Below are positions 51,115-62,785 of a DNA stretch of 64,000 bases, one piece after another. The notes beneath the pieces were generated by a model. The model worked only from the letters and a program-made list of their open reading frames with translations. It had not been told where the DNA came from and searched no databases. Position numbers and translations under genes: made by a program. Numbering within the stretch: position 1 is the first letter of the stretch; each line of letters opens with the position of its first letter. This DNA comes from Phaeosaccion multiseriatum (taxonomy: Eukaryota > Ochrophyta, other classes), in NCBI GenBank assembly GCA_965112735.1, contig OZ218961.1, positions 3,100,001-3,164,000 on the forward strand, read 5' to 3'.

Positions 51115-53460
51115 ATGTCGCCATACGCCACGACGGCCTTTGTGGCAGGACAGGCATGGAGCCCCTCTCTTCTGCAGGCCCAGAGCAGCAGCAGCGTCTG
51201 CATGAAGAATGCGTGGAGCCTAGGTAGTGGCACTGTGCGTGCGAGCACCCGTAGTAGAGGGAGGGGGTGCAGCACCAGCAGCAGTAGAAGTAGAAGTGGT
51301 AACTGCAGCGTCCTCATGGCGCAGGGGGGCTCGGCGTCGACCCGCCGAGGTCGCGGGCTGAGGCCGCAGGCGGGGTGGCTGGATACTGCGACGTGGGCAC
51401 TGTCAGGGGGTGACGCTGGTGGAAATAGTGCCTGTAGCATCGGCAGTAGGAGCAGGAGCAGCAGCAGCGGCAGGTTCAGAGCAGGAGCAGGCCTTCGGGC
51501 CACGATGGAGCTCGGGTTAGGGGGGGGGGTTGGGATGGCTGTGCTAGAGAAGGAGCCCGTACGGGCAGAGCCCGCCCCGGCTCCGGCTCCGGCTCCTGCG
51601 GCGGTGGCGAGCATGGCGAGCGTGGCGACCCCACAGCAGGACAAGGACGAGGGGGTCGCAGCAAAGGGGGGCAAGGCCAAGGCCACGGCGGAGGGGGGCA
51701 GAAGAGCCAAGAAGAGGAACAAGAAGAAGAGGCGAGAGGCGGCGAAGGAGAGCCTGCTGGGTGCTGCCCGACTCCTCGAGGCCAACATCGAGGAGGGGCG
51801 ACCTCTCGAGCTGTCCGCCTACCATGCAGGCATGCAGGCCTGGGCGCAGGCGGGCGACTTGGGCAAGGCCGTGCAATTGCTGCGGGACATGCCCGTGCTC
51901 GGCCTCAAGCCCTCGGTGGAGAGTTACAACCTTTTGCTTGGAGCCAACGGCAAGGACGCCACTTACCCCAGGCTGCAGGGCTTGCTCCGCGAGATGATCG
52001 GCGAGGGCATTCTACCCGATGTCAACACCTACCACGCCATGATGTACGCGGGCGGTAAGGGTGGCGAGTACGAGCGGAGCCTGGAGTGGATGAGGGTGAT
52101 GAAGAAGCAGGGCCTTACGCCGAGCCAAGATACCTACAAGATGGCCATCCTTGCTTGTGGCAAGGCCTGGCAGTGGAAGAGAGCGCAGGAGCTTCTCGTG
52201 CAAATGCGGGAGGAGGACGGACTCGAACCCACGGTGGGCACGTACAACGCCGCAATGGACGCGTGCCGCAAGGCGGGCGAGACTAGCGAGGCCATCCGAA
52301 TGCTAAAAGACATGAAGGGGGTGGGGCTCCAAGCCGACGTGGTGAGTTACAACACCGCTATCAACGCCGTGCGCAAGGCGGGTGGCTTCGAGACGGCGCT
52401 GGAGCTGCTGAATGATATGCGCGAGGAAGGAATCGAACCCGACATCATCACGTACAACACCGTCATGGACGCGTGCGGACGCTGCGACGAATACGACACT
52501 GCGCTGGACCTGCTTGACGACATGAAGGAGAAAAGGAGCCCCGCTCCGGACCTCATCTCCTACACCACGGGCATGGAGGCCTGCGACAAGGCGGGGGACT
52601 GGGAGGAGGCGGGAGAGCTCCTGGAGGAAGTGCTCGCCTTTGGGCCCAAGGACGGCGAAACGGCTGTAACGGCGCTGGGTAAGAGGAGGAGGCGCTTCTA
52701 CGACGCGGCGTTCAAGACGTGCCGCTTCACGGGCAAGTGGGAAACGGCGCTGGAGCTGCTGAGGGAGGTGGAGGAGGAGGAGGATTTCTCCCCGAGCGTC
52801 GCCAACTTCCGCTGGGTCATGGCTGCATGCGGCCGAGCAGGGCAGTACGAACACGCTCTCTCGATGCTTTATCGGATAAAGAGGGCCGGACTCTACCGAT
52901 CGGCCACCACCTTCAACGTGGCTCTGGAGGCATGTGAGAGGGCGGGCAAGTACGGTGAGGCGTTGAAGGTGCTGCGGGAGATGAGGAAGGCGCGCTGCCT
53001 GCCCGACTCCACCACCTACCACATTGCCATGCGAGTGTGCGGCAAGGTGGGCGGAGAGTACTCGGGGGCCATGACACTCCTCGGGGAGATGAAGGAGTCG
53101 TACCTGTCCGTCAAGAAGAAGTGGGAGATGGAGCAGGAAGGGGGGCTGGACCAGGAGCAGGAGCAGGGCCCGATGCAAGGTGCTGACTATGACCTCGGGG
53201 CTATGGCCGTACAGAGGGTCCGCGAGCCGCAGCAGATCGAGATGGGCCAGGACATGCAGGAGCTGTTGGCGGAGCAGCTGCAGCCGGAATTGCAGCTGAC
53301 CAAGAAGGAAAAGAAGGAGCTCCAGCAGAAGGAGAGGGAGGAGGAGAAGATGATGAGGAAGAAGGAGGAGAAGGAGAAGAAGGAGGAGGAGGAGAAGGAG
53401 AAGGAGAAGAAGGAGGAGGAGGAGGTGCGCGAGGAGGGCGTGCTGTACTTCGGATATTAA
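51115..53460 (+). CDS. Large pentatricopeptide repeat protein with charged C-terminal tail (PPR 5)
   Basis: 781 aa, intronless, ATG at 51115. The N-terminal ~190 residues are Ser/Arg/Ala/Gly-rich with few acidic residues early on, as in stramenopile organelle presequences, followed by a basic stretch (KKRNKKKRR). About 12 PPR units run from AYHAGMQAWAQAGDLGKAV to about residue 655, several canonical (TYNAAMDACRKAG, SYNTAINAVRKAG, TYNTVMDACGRCDEY). The tail is a Lys/Glu coiled-coil-like run from GAG/AAG codons (53320-53430), ending VLYFGY. No SMR domain. Confidence 0.9.
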   Translation: MSPYATTAFVAGQAWSPSLLQAQSSSSVCMKNAWSLGSGTVRASTRSRGRGCSTSSSRSRSGNCSVLMAQGGSASTRRGRGLRPQAGWLDTATWALSGGDAGGNSACSIGSRSRSSSSGRFRAGAGLRATMELGLGGGVGMAVLEKEPVRAEPAPAPAPAPAAVASMASVATPQQDKDEGVAAKGGKAKATAEGGRRAKKRNKKKRREAAKESLLGAARLLEANIEEGRPLELSAYHAGMQAWAQAGDLGKAVQLLRDMPVLGLKPSVESYNLLLGANGKDATYPRLQGLLREMIGEGILPDVNTYHAMMYAGGKGGEYERSLEWMRVMKKQGLTPSQDTYKMAILACGKAWQWKRAQELLVQMREEDGLEPTVGTYNAAMDACRKAGETSEAIRMLKDMKGVGLQADVVSYNTAINAVRKAGGFETALELLNDMREEGIEPDIITYNTVMDACGRCDEYDTALDLLDDMKEKRSPAPDLISYTTGMEACDKAGDWEEAGELLEEVLAFGPKDGETAVTALGKRRRRFYDAAFKTCRFTGKWETALELLREVEEEEDFSPSVANFRWVMAACGRAGQYEHALSMLYRIKRAGLYRSATTFNVALEACERAGKYGEALKVLREMRKARCLPDSTTYHIAMRVCGKVGGEYSGAMTLLGEMKESYLSVKKKWEMEQEGGLDQEQEQGPMQGADYDLGAMAVQRVREPQQIEMGQDMQELLAEQLQPELQLTKKEKKELQQKEREEEKMMRKKEEKEKKEEEEKEKEKKEEEEVREEGVLYFGY

Positions 53461-54303
53461 AGGAGGCGGACGGCAGTGGATGGCAGTGGATGGCTTGGAT
53501 TTTATACATACACTATATAGATACAAGATGCGCTATACATAGGGGGTAGGGCGGTGGGAGGCGTCGAGGGATGCGTTTGTGAGGGGCTGTCATGCGAGCG
53601 CGAGGCAAACGAAAGTGAGGGAAAGTGAGGCGGCGCGGGTGCGGCGGCGGCGAGGACGCAACGATTGAAGTGAGGGTCGTACGATACTTTCGGCGGTCTT
53701 TCGGCAGTCTTACTTTTTGACTTTTGGGGTATTGGGCAGTGGTTCAGTGGGCTTTTTTGGGGAGGAGAACTTCATGGACTTGGAGGAATCACCTAACGGG
53801 GAGACAATCCAGTAGTGCTCAGCGGTGCTGCGGGCACGCAGCAGGGTGGGACCGAGAGGGCGACGAGGCACAACAGGAGAGGGAGCTTTTTGGATGGACC
53901 TGCTCTCGCCTTCCAAGGGGGGTATGCACTCGCTGTTGTTAAAGGGGCTACTCTGGCTTTTTGAAGGGTCTGTTCGTCTATTCTCTCTCTCCCCTCGAGA
54001 TGTACATCTTCTATTCTACCAAATATAACGCCTTTCCCCCCTTTAAAATAACGAAATATACAAATATACCACTCTACTCTAGAGCGTTGCAGAATGAACT
54101 CTTCTTAGCATGAACCGCAGAAACTTGTCCATCACACGGGCTCTGCTCCCATGCCCGCTCACAGCACACACGCTCCAGAAGCGAGACAGAGAAGAGAAGG
54201 CAAGGAAGCACCCAGCTTCCACACCAGCTTCTCGCCCCCTCCTGCCCAGCCCGCATGCCCGCATGCCGCAGTCAGCCTGTCAGTCTGTCAGTCTGTCGGT
54301 CGT
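53461..54303. other. Convergent intergenic region, PPR 5 / FCP1
   Basis: 843 bp with no supported gene. A copy of the dispersed motif GGATGGCAGTGGATGG at 53478-53493 lies 18 bp past the PPR 5 stop. An AT-rich patch is at 54015-54085. Confidence 0.5.
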
Positions 54304-55667
54304 TCAGTCGTACATGCCCCCCCCCCCCTCGTCGTCGTCGTCGTCCTCTAGGGCCGCCAGCAGGTCATCATCATCATCACCATCAGAGCCTCCCCCCTCG
54401 TCCCCCATGCCATGCTCTGCGTAGTCGACCTCCCCACCCTCCCCCCCTTCGTCGTCTTCAGAGCCCTCCTCCATACCATCGACGGCAAACTCCTCGTCGT
54501 CCACCTCCTCCTCCTCCTCCTCCTCCTCCTCCTCCTCCTCTCCGCCACCGGCACCCCCCTCACTGCGGTCAGACCGTTTCCTCCTCGCCCGGCCGCTACC
54601 GCTACCACTAGCTCCACCGCCGCTAAGCTTCCGCTTTCGACTGTTGAGCACGTTGAGCGCCTTGCTCACGCTCTCCCTCACGCCCTCGTCGTTTTCGTCA
54701 TCTACGTCAAGGTCTATATCAGAGTCGTCGTCCTCCTCTCCCTCTTCCTCCTCCTCCCCCGCCTCCCCCGCCCCTCCCTCTCTCCGCCGTTCGCTCGCGC
54801 CGGGCTCCTTCTGTCCCCCCTTCTCCTCCTCCACCCCTCCGTCCCCCTCTCCTCCCGCACTCCTGTGCTCCATAGCCGACAAGCCGTCCGCCAACCGAAA
54901 GCGCCTCTCGTCCTCCCTCCGACAGTGCCACACACAGTACATGAGCCAATCCACATGCACCACCCACACTCCTGGCGTGCGCAACCCCTGGTGGCACTTG
55001 GCCGTGCCGAGCTTGGCTGCTACAACGTGAGTGGTGCGTGGGCTGCTCTCGTGCGATACTTCAGCCCCGAACTGCTCGGCGTACCGCCACAGCGGGTGGT
55101 CCTCCGGTTTCTTGCCGTTGCTGCCATTTGCAGTACCCGCTCGAGGTATGCACCCGCTGAACACCAGCGACACGCCCTTCAGCACCCCTCGCTTCACTTG
55201 CTCCAAAAGCTCCCCCACGTCGAGGACCGCCGCCGCATTGTTTCTGTAACTGCCACTCCTTCCACTATTGCTCATACTATTGCTATTGTTCACACTGCCG
55301 CTGCTCTTGTTGGCCCTATCTACCTCCTCGAAGTAACGCCTATGCACCTCCTCCAGCACCGCGAGGCAACAGTCCAGCTGCGGGTCATTCTCGCAGCGCA
55401 CCGGCTCCTCCTTCCCCTCCTTCCCCTCCCCCTGGTGCCCGTCTTGCCGCCCCTCTTGCTTCCCCTCATGCCCCCCCTGCCCATACCCCGCAGTGGCGGT
55501 GGGGGTGCTGCCGTTGACTGCCTTCCCGTTTCCCTTTCCCTCTCCTGTTCCCTCGCCAGCCGGAGGTGCGGAAGGTCCTCCCCCTCCCCCTGCTGTATCA
55601 CCAACTGCTGCTGCTCCTTCTGCTGCTGCTCCTTCTGCTGATGCTACTGCTGCTGCTCCTCCTCCTG

Positions 55668-55702
<35 letters not shown>

Positions 55703-56016
55703 GCTGCTGCTGCTCCCCCCTGCCCCGTCTCGTCCCCCTGAGTCTTCTCCTGCCCCTCGTCCTCCATAACCGCGCTGGCCTGAGGCTGCTTACTCTCCTG
55801 GCCACCCTGAGGCTGCTTACTCTCCTCGCCACTCTGAAGAGAAGGCCCGTAACCGCAAGCGCTCCCTCCCGCATTGGGCACAACTCCGAAGACGGCTCCG
55901 GCGGCGTTGTTGAGGTCTGCCACGGCGTGCCAGAACAGGTAGGGCTTCACCATCAACAAATGGCGACTCTGCGGCCCCCTCCATACATCCTCCCTGACAA
56001 CACACAAAGCAAGCGC

Positions 56017-56052
<36 letters not shown>

Positions 56053-56088
56053 AACAGACAGACAGGGAGATAGAGACACCCACACGCA

Positions 56089-56151
<63 letters not shown>

Positions 56152-56201
56152 CACAGACAGACAGACAGACAGACAGACAGGGAGATAGAGACACATACAG
56201 A

Positions 56202-56249
<48 letters not shown>

Positions 56250-57808
56250 CGACAGGAGAGACACAGTGCGAAGTGAGTCCCTAACACCAACCGGACCTCC
56301 CCCCCCTACACACATCCTGTGACTGCACCATGTATCACCAACTGTCGTACCTGTCATCGAGAATGAGGGCCATGGCAGTCCCGCTGGGGAAGATGCGCGA
56401 GAGGGCCTTGGTGTGCCTTCCCAAGTCTGCGGTGTCTGTGCCCGACACAATGCGTTGGTTAAACAGGGAGCGCTGCGGGTCGATGGCCAGCGCGATCTAA
56501 GGGGTGGGAGGGAGGGTGGATGGCAGCAGACGGCAGGGACGAGTTGAAGGGTGGGTAGAGCGAGGCAGGGCCGACGAGAGAGAGGGAGAGAGGGGGACGG
56601 AGAGAGACAATGAGAAAGAGAGAGCTCGGCACGGCACCCGTAAGACTGAGCCTTGGAAGAAAAGCACCCGCGCACCTACGCACCCACTTCCACTTCCCCC
56701 TTTGTCCGTTTACCTGCTCTGCGTACCCCCTGGTGGCTGCGGTGTAGATAGTGAGCTCGAAGGAGAGGGCCGCCCGTCGGAGGAAGGACATGAGGCCGGG
56801 GCGGGTCTTGACGAAGTGCCTGTCGCAGGATGGGGGGGGAGGAGGGGAGGGAGGTCGCCGAGGGGACAGGGGGTTGAGGGATTGAGGGCATATGTGTCTC
56901 CTTGGAGGAGAGAGAGCCGAAGAAGGGGGGCCTCTTTTCCTTCATACTCACCCTTAGAGGTTAACACTGAAAAGGGAGCGGGGCTGACTGCCGCTGCCTA
57001 CATGAGTGACTGACGGACTGTCTGACTGACTGACTTATGGACTCCCTGACTGACTGACTGACTGACTGACTGACTGACTGACTGACTGACTGACTCCCTG
57101 ACTGACTGACTGACTGACTGACTCCCTGACCGGCTCCCTGACTGACTGACTGACTGACTGACTGGCTTCCTGTCTAACTGTCCGATTGACGAACTGGCTT
57201 CCTGTCTAACTGCCTGGCGGACTGAGGCCCTGGCGCACTGACCTATTGGGGCAGCCGGGTATCAGAAAGGTGACTGACGGACTGACTGACTGACTGACTG
57301 GCTGGCTGGCTGACTGACTGACTGACTGACTGACTGACTGACTGGCTGGCTTTCTAAGTGACTGACTGACTGACTGACTGCCTGACTGCCTGACTGACTG
57401 ACTGACTGCCTGACTGACTGGCTGGCTTTCTGACTGACTGACTGACTGACTGACTGACTGACTGACCTATTGGGGCAGCCGGGTATGAGAAAGGTGTGCA
57501 CGTCGGGGCTCTGCACCTCCTTTGCGCGCTTGTCGTCTGTGGCGTGCAGCAGAGTGCTGTCCAGGTCCAGCACCAGCGACAAGTGCCGCTTCCTGGGCAG
57601 GCGGGGACAGGCGGACAGGCAGACAGGCAGACAGGCAGACAGGCAGACAGGCAGAGAGGCAGAGAGGCAGAGAGGCAGAGAGGCAGAGAAGCAGAGAAGC
57701 AGAGAGGCAGAGAGGCAGAGAAGCAGAGAGGGCGGAGGAGAGCGACATAAGCAGCAGCGGCAGCAGCAGAGGCGTGGGTCGAGGGTTCGGCTACCCGTGG
57801 GGCAAGCC

Positions 57809-57887
<79 letters not shown>

Positions 57888-58530
57888 GACCAGCTGGCAC
57901 ATATCTACTCCTCCGTCCACCTCTCTCTCCATCTCTGTCTCTCTACGGCACACACTTGAGGAGGTGGTTGACCTTGGACTGGTGGAAGTCGTGCGCGGCG
58001 TGCTGGGAGAGCGACAGGGTGGCTCCACCCTTCATGGTGACCTTCGAGAGGGGCGCAGCAGCAGCAGCAGAAGCCCCGACGACTCTCGCCCTCCGCACCC
58101 CTCCGGCCGAGGTCGGAAGCGCCTGCTGCTGCTGCTGCTGCTGCTGACCCGAGTCGCCGTCGCTATCCTCGTCGCTACCATCGCCCTCTTCTCCTCCTTG
58201 ACCATGGGTGACTGTGGCCCCGCACACGCCGCAGAGCTTTCCCAGCATGAGGGGGTGCGTGCAGTACTCCACCTGCGCGAGCACAACCTCACCATCCTCC
58301 GCTGCGCTGAGGCGCTGTTGCTTTCCCTCCTTGACCTTGACGCTCACCAACGTGCCATCGCGAGGAGAAGTGATCGTTCGGCTTGCCCCTCCCCCGACAG
58401 AGAGAGTGAAGAGAGCCTGGCCCCTCTTGACTCGCTGCCCATCTACCCCGGCCTTGGTCACCGTCCACTCATCCTCTCCACCCTCCTCAGACCCCGGGAG
58501 CAACAACACGTCCTCCCGTACCAGCGCCAT
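54304..58530 (-). CDS. FCP1-type RNA polymerase II CTD phosphatase
   Basis: Nuclear phosphatase that recycles RNA polymerase II by removing phosphate from its C-terminal repeats. Exons 58530-57956, 57592-57467, 56819-56714, 56496-56351, 55993-54304; 880 aa in frame. The N-terminal lipoyl-like segment ends in [15 protein letters not shown], a hallmark of FCP1. The acylphosphatase-type catalytic motif is LDLDSTLL (D201, D203). Then come [43 protein letters not shown] and LDDREDVW, as in FCP homology domains. A BRCT domain follows ([16 protein letters not shown]) after a Gly/Ala/Gln-rich insert, and the acidic C-terminus ends in Asp runs, as in FCP1 tails that contact TFIIF/TFIIB. An upstream in-frame ATG at 58704 exists, but 58530 gives the family-like start. 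Confidence 0.93.
56020..56245. repeat. (CAGA)n and (GA)n arrays in the last FCP1 intron
   Basis: Tetramer array (about 56020-56182) followed by a GA dinucleotide run. On the coding strand these are pyrimidine-rich (CTCT..TCTG) upstream of the acceptor at 55994. Confidence 0.9.
57000..57466. repeat. (CTGA)n/(CTGC) array continuous with an FCP1 splice donor
   Basis: On the coding strand the intron after exon 57592-57467 begins GTCAGTCAGTCAGTCAG and continues as the same tetramer for most of 460 bp. Confidence 0.9.
57241..57271 (-). repeat. Partial duplicate of FCP1 exon 2 end plus donor
   Basis: 31 bp that match 57465-57495 with one mismatch (ATCAG against ATGAG). The original encodes FLIPGCPN and its donor. 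The copy lies 224 bp further into the intron, flanked by the same CTGA units. Confidence 0.85.
57811..57880. repeat. (GA)n dinucleotide array in first FCP1 intron
   Basis: About 35 GA units; pyrimidine-rich on the coding strand. A (CAGGCAGA)n array follows at about 57607-57725, close to the acceptor of exon 57592-57467. Confidence 0.9.
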
Positions 58531-58979
58531 GCTAAAAAAAAAAATGAGAAAGATGAAGCGCGGGAGTAATAAGTCAGGGAGAGAACCACCTGAAATGCAC
58601 ATTCTCTTCCCCCTTCCTCCCTCCCTCCCTCTTCGACCAAGCAGGTAGGAGTGTAGCGCTGAGGAATGCTGGCTGGAAGAGGCTTTTAGAGCAGCCGAGG
58701 CCATGTTGGGACAAGTCCGTCATATTTTTTCTCCCCCCATCCTTTCAACCAACTTTCGGGGGTGGTGTCTCGGCAAAGACCCAACAGCAGGCGAGGCACC
58801 GATGCCGCCTTTTCCTCACAATACGCGCCATTGACCTCCTGTCAATCCCCCCCCCCTTCCCTTTTCTAGTCGTACCAGGCTTCGCTGAGGAAAGCAAAAG
58901 CGCTTCTTCCCCCCGATCCGTGCCGCGCGCGGCGCATCATACGTGTCAAGCAGTCATCCAGAGTGGGGCCGCGAAAGAC
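58531..58979. promoter_or_regulatory. Divergent promoter, FCP1 / ankyrin-like gene
   Basis: 449 bp between outward start codons. Has an A11 run next to the FCP1 start, TTTTTT at 58725-58730 and a C8 run near 58850. Confidence 0.55.
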
Positions 58980-60050
58980 ATGGACGGACCGAGCCGAAAG
59001 AAGGGTGGCAAAAGGCTCCAGCCAGCCCCACCCATCGACTCCTCGGTGGAGGCGCGAGGTTGCGGTGCCGCCGTGGCAGCTTCTCCCGTTCCCGCTGCCC
59101 TTGCTGGAGGCGAGGGAAGCGATGCTCAAACCTTCGAAGCTTGTGAGCAGGCCCTGGCCCAGGCTGAACTTCTCATCAGTGTGATGGAGTGGACTGGTGG
59201 GGGCCAGGACTTGTTTGTAGCGGCGGTGAGCAAGGAGTGGAAGGGCCACTACAGACGTCTCCATCCGGCCAAGACAACGGATAGGAGTGTGGTTGAGTCT
59301 GTGGAGCGCTTGAGGTGGGCCAGGAAGTGCGGGTATGAGCTGAGTAAGAAGACTTTTAAAGCTGCGGCACAGTACGGAGATGTGAGTATTTGCAAGGCTC
59401 TTCACAGCATGGGGTGTGCCTGGGGTCGGGTCGTATGCAAGGTTGCGGTGAGGAATAAAAGGCACGCACTGAGCATCCTCCAATGGCTGCGAGTGGAGGA
59501 CCTGCCCGATAAGGAGCGGTGCCCGTGGATGCAGAGCTATATTTATGGCGAAGCTGGCAGGTGCGGCAATGTGGAGGTTCTTACGTGGCTGCTGTCCGAC
59601 GAGTTTGAGGGCCCTCCTCAATTTGTTATATGGGCGGAGGCAGTAAGGGCGGGGCATATTCGAGCGTTGGGCATGCTTTTGCATCATCCGAAGGTCAGAG
59701 CTGAGATGGAGGCGGTAGATAACATCAACAGCGGGTGGACGTGGGGGGCTTTCTTGGCGGCCCAGCAAGGCAATCTGGAAGTGCTGCAGTGGCTGCATGC
59801 AAACGCACGGGAGCTGTGCAGGTGGAATGAAGGTATCTGTAGCGCAACAGTTTATGACGCCAAGAGCCTCTCTGTGTTGAAGTGGCTCCGATCCGAGGAG
59901 GTCATGTGTCCCTGGGATGAGAGGTCATGCCCACAATTCGTGAAAAACGCATATCTTAATGATTCTGGGTGGGATATGGCCCCTGCCGCCTTTGAGGAGA
60001 TGAAGCAGTGGGTGCACGCCAATGGTCACCCCTGCGACTGCGAGGACTGA
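58980..60050 (+). CDS. Ankyrin-like repeat protein of unknown function
   Basis: 356 aa, no introns. The ATG at 58980 is the first in this frame. After a Lys/Arg/Ala-rich N-terminus, residues ~60-90 (QDLFVAAVSKEWKGHYRRLH) resemble the short leader found before degenerate ankyrin arrays in stramenopile proteins. The rest is a chain of ~35-residue helix pairs with ankyrin-like spacing (FKAAAQYGDVSICKALHSMG, AGRCGNVEVLTWLLSDE, AAQQGNLEVLQWLHAN, LSVLKWLRSEE). No enzymatic motif. Likely a protein-interaction scaffold; partner unknown. Confidence 0.8.
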   Translation: MDGPSRKKGGKRLQPAPPIDSSVEARGCGAAVAASPVPAALAGGEGSDAQTFEACEQALAQAELLISVMEWTGGGQDLFVAAVSKEWKGHYRRLHPAKTTDRSVVESVERLRWARKCGYELSKKTFKAAAQYGDVSICKALHSMGCAWGRVVCKVAVRNKRHALSILQWLRVEDLPDKERCPWMQSYIYGEAGRCGNVEVLTWLLSDEFEGPPQFVIWAEAVRAGHIRALGMLLHHPKVRAEMEAVDNINSGWTWGAFLAAQQGNLEVLQWLHANARELCRWNEGICSATVYDAKSLSVLKWLRSEEVMCPWDERSCPQFVKNAYLNDSGWDMAPAAFEEMKQWVHANGHPCDCED

Positions 60051-60678
60051 GTGACCAGGGCAGACAGCGCGGCCCCTCCTGGGTTAAGCACCGCCTAGTT
60101 TCGCGCACGGTACCATAGATAGCGGCTTGATGTCTTCCTTCGTAGTAATATAACCAGATTTGGCGCTTTCCCTCTGCGAAGTGCTTGATCTAGCAGCACC
60201 GCGCCCCTCCCTCCGCAGCGCTGAAGAGAGGCTTACACACTGCCCACTCCTCCTTCCCTCTCACCGTGGAAGGAACCACTTCCCCTTCATCATCACTTTC
60301 CCCACCACTCGCTTTTCTACACCCCCCCCCCCCACAGCCCGCGCACTGCTATTTTAAATTTGAATGAACTGTTTATGATCTTAACATGTACTCTTTGAAG
60401 GGAAGAGTCTCCTCCAACTTTCGCGTCCAACCAACTGCCGATCAACTGCCACCGGAAGCCTGCCTCGCTCGCTGCCATTGCCCCCTTTATCTATATCTAT
60501 ATATCGTACAGCTAGACACTTATCTATAGCGACCCCCCCCCCCCCCTCTCTCCGTCATCAAGTGCCATCTGTGCTCTCCTCCTCCCCCTCGTCCTCTTCC
60601 TCTCCTCGTCGTCGTCTTCGTTGCCCCAGTCCCTCCCTCCCTGCCCTCCCCAACAACGGTATAAAACCAGTTGCCCCT
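60051..60678. other. Convergent intergenic region, ankyrin-like gene / unrecognised gene
   Basis: 628 bp with an AT-rich segment at 60350-60390, TATATATC-type repeats at 60490-60505 and C-homopolymers at 60322 and 60533. No gene recognised. Confidence 0.5.
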
Positions 60679-62543
60679 CTATTGCTGCTGCGCCTCGCTC
60701 CCGAGGCCGTCGAGCTCCTCGGTCTTGTCGTACTGTTCGGACTCTGCAGCCAGCGCGAGTCCACCCTTGCGGGCCTCTATCTTAAGCTGGTTGGGGTTTT
60801 GAGGGTGGGATGGAGCGGGGTCGGGGTGGGGTGAGGTGGTGAGAGGCAGGCCGGCACAAGGGAAGGCCCAGGCCCAAGCGAAGACGCTCCTTGTACTCTG
60901 TAGAGCAGTTGGTGATACAGTAGCAGAGCACTCTCCGCGTCGATGAGGTCTACCAATGGGGATAAGCCACTCCCTTCTAACCGCCGATGGAGCAGCGCCT
61001 TTTTGGCCATTGCACTTGGCACAAACACTGACACTGACACTGACTAACACTGACTGACCTCTCCCCCCCGATTCGCCATGTCCACCACCCTTCCCTCCAT
61101 CCCTTCGATCTCGCGAAGACGCTCGAACTGCTTGCAAACCTCTCCCATGTCTGTGGAGGGGATGGGGTGGGATAGCAGTGCATGTCTGTGGAGGGGATGG
61201 GGAGGGGATGGCAGTGGATGAGGCGGCAGTGGGTGTGGCTCTGCTTTGCTTTGCTCAGCATCTCCCTCGCTGCAGTTCTCTATGCGTTTGCGGGTACTGA
61301 GCTGCAGTCACGCGGAAGTGCGATCAGAGCCTGCCCACTCCAATAAGGCCAACACGGGGAAGGCCGAGCCAAGGGAAGGCGAGGCTGCTGGAAAACCTCT
61401 CCCTTTTCATAATTCCACGAGAGCAGCCAGTACGTCGCTATTACGTAGGCGTACGTAGGTAGTACGTCTAGTAGGCAGGCTTCACTCACCTGCCATGTAG
61501 TTGATGAGACGGTCGCTGCCGGGCACGATACGCTGCTCGCTGACATCCGGCACGTCTGGGAAGAATGAGGGGCAGGGTCAGGGTCAGGGTCAGGGTCAGG
61601 GTCAGGGTCAGGGTCAGGGTCAGGACGAATGCCCGGCCCTCGCTTTGTGTTCTTGCCCCGCATGTATATGTGTCGTCTTGTGCCCATCACCCCTCTCCCA
61701 TCAATGCCCCGCTCACCGCTGGTGCCCATCCACTGCCATCCACCCATCCACTACCATCTCGTAGCGTTTGCCTTTTTGCCCTTCCTTCCTTCCTTCCTTC
61801 CTTCCTTCCTTCCTCACTTACCCTGTGCCGACCTCTTGCGCTGTCCGTGGCCCTTAACAAAGGGCTTCCTCGCGGCTCTCCGGAGCATGTCTTGCGTCAC
61901 GCCGTCTCGGAAGTCCACGGCTGAGGGCATGCGTGCAGAGTGTCAGGACATACCACCACCAGAGCACAGGGTGTCAGGATGAGGGTAGGGGGCAACGGGG
62001 GCTTAGAGGAAAGGAAAGGAGGAGCAGGGGTGGTATAGCTACCACGGAAGGGGCACATAGACTTTCGTGGCAGTACGATGTTGGCGAAAAGAGGAGGACA
62101 CAGACAGATGTGGGGAGGAGGGCACACATGTACGGTGATAGATGGCGGGCAGCATCGGCTCGAGGATGGACACATAAGGGTGGGTATCACTACGTCGATA
62201 TACACGCGGTGTCGGTGTGTGTGTGTGTGTGTGTGTGTGTGCACGTGTGTGTGTGGTACAGTGATCACTCCGCCGCCCCCCCCCCTCCCCCCTGATGCTG
62301 CTGTATCACCAACTCCTGCAGTTCGAACTCACCGTCCCAGGGCTTCTTCAGGCTCTGCGACAGCTGCCCGGCCGCCGCCGCTGCCCGCGCCTCCTTCTCT
62401 CTCCTCCTCAACCCCTGAACCTCGCGTCCATCCGTCCCTCCTTGGAGAAGTCGATAGTATTGGCGTCCGTCCGGGTCCTTTAGTACCTCCCTCCGCTGCC
62501 TCCTTCGCAAGGTCCGCCCCTTCCTCTCTGCCTGCTTGGTCAT
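60679..62543 (-). CDS. Unrecognised small basic protein, five exons
   Basis: 191 aa from exons 62543-62333, 61920-61822, 61555-61490, 61150-61059, 60786-60679; phases agree and the total closes in frame. The N-terminus is strongly basic (RKGRTLRRRQRREV), followed by an Arg/Ala-rich stretch, then KKPWDAVDFRDGVTQDML, KPFVKGHGQRKR, SEQRIVPGSDRLINYM and VCKQFERLREIEGMEGRV. The C-terminus is acidic. No membrane helix or signal peptide. The composition suggests a nucleic-acid- or ribosome-associated protein, but that is only inference. Introns carry the hexamer array 61570-61622 and copies of both dispersed motifs. Confidence 0.65.
61570..61622. repeat. (GGGTCA)n array next to a splice acceptor
   Basis: About nine units lying 13 bp upstream, in coding-strand sense, of exon 61555-61490. 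Same hexamer and same position relative to the acceptor as 30273-30417. Confidence 0.9.
62302..62321 (+). repeat. Interspersed 20-mer, second copy
   Basis: Identical over 20 bp to 1889-1908, extending left as GCTGC. Sits in the first intron of the unrecognised gene, 12 bp from its donor. Confidence 0.8.
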
Positions 62544-62785
62544 CTATTTTACTCAAGCTAACTCAAGCTAACTCATGATTACTCAAGCTAACTCAGTCCT
62601 GCCACCTTCGGATGAGGCCATGGCAAAAGCGCAGGCTAACTCAGTTTTGACGCCCCCTTGCCCTCAGATACGGCATTTTACTCTGAAATGAGTCGGTTCA
62701 CAGCGTGGGTGAAGGAAGGTTCGTGGACGGTTCCAACACCTCACACCATCACAGATGGCATTAAAGGGTGTCATATACATACACC

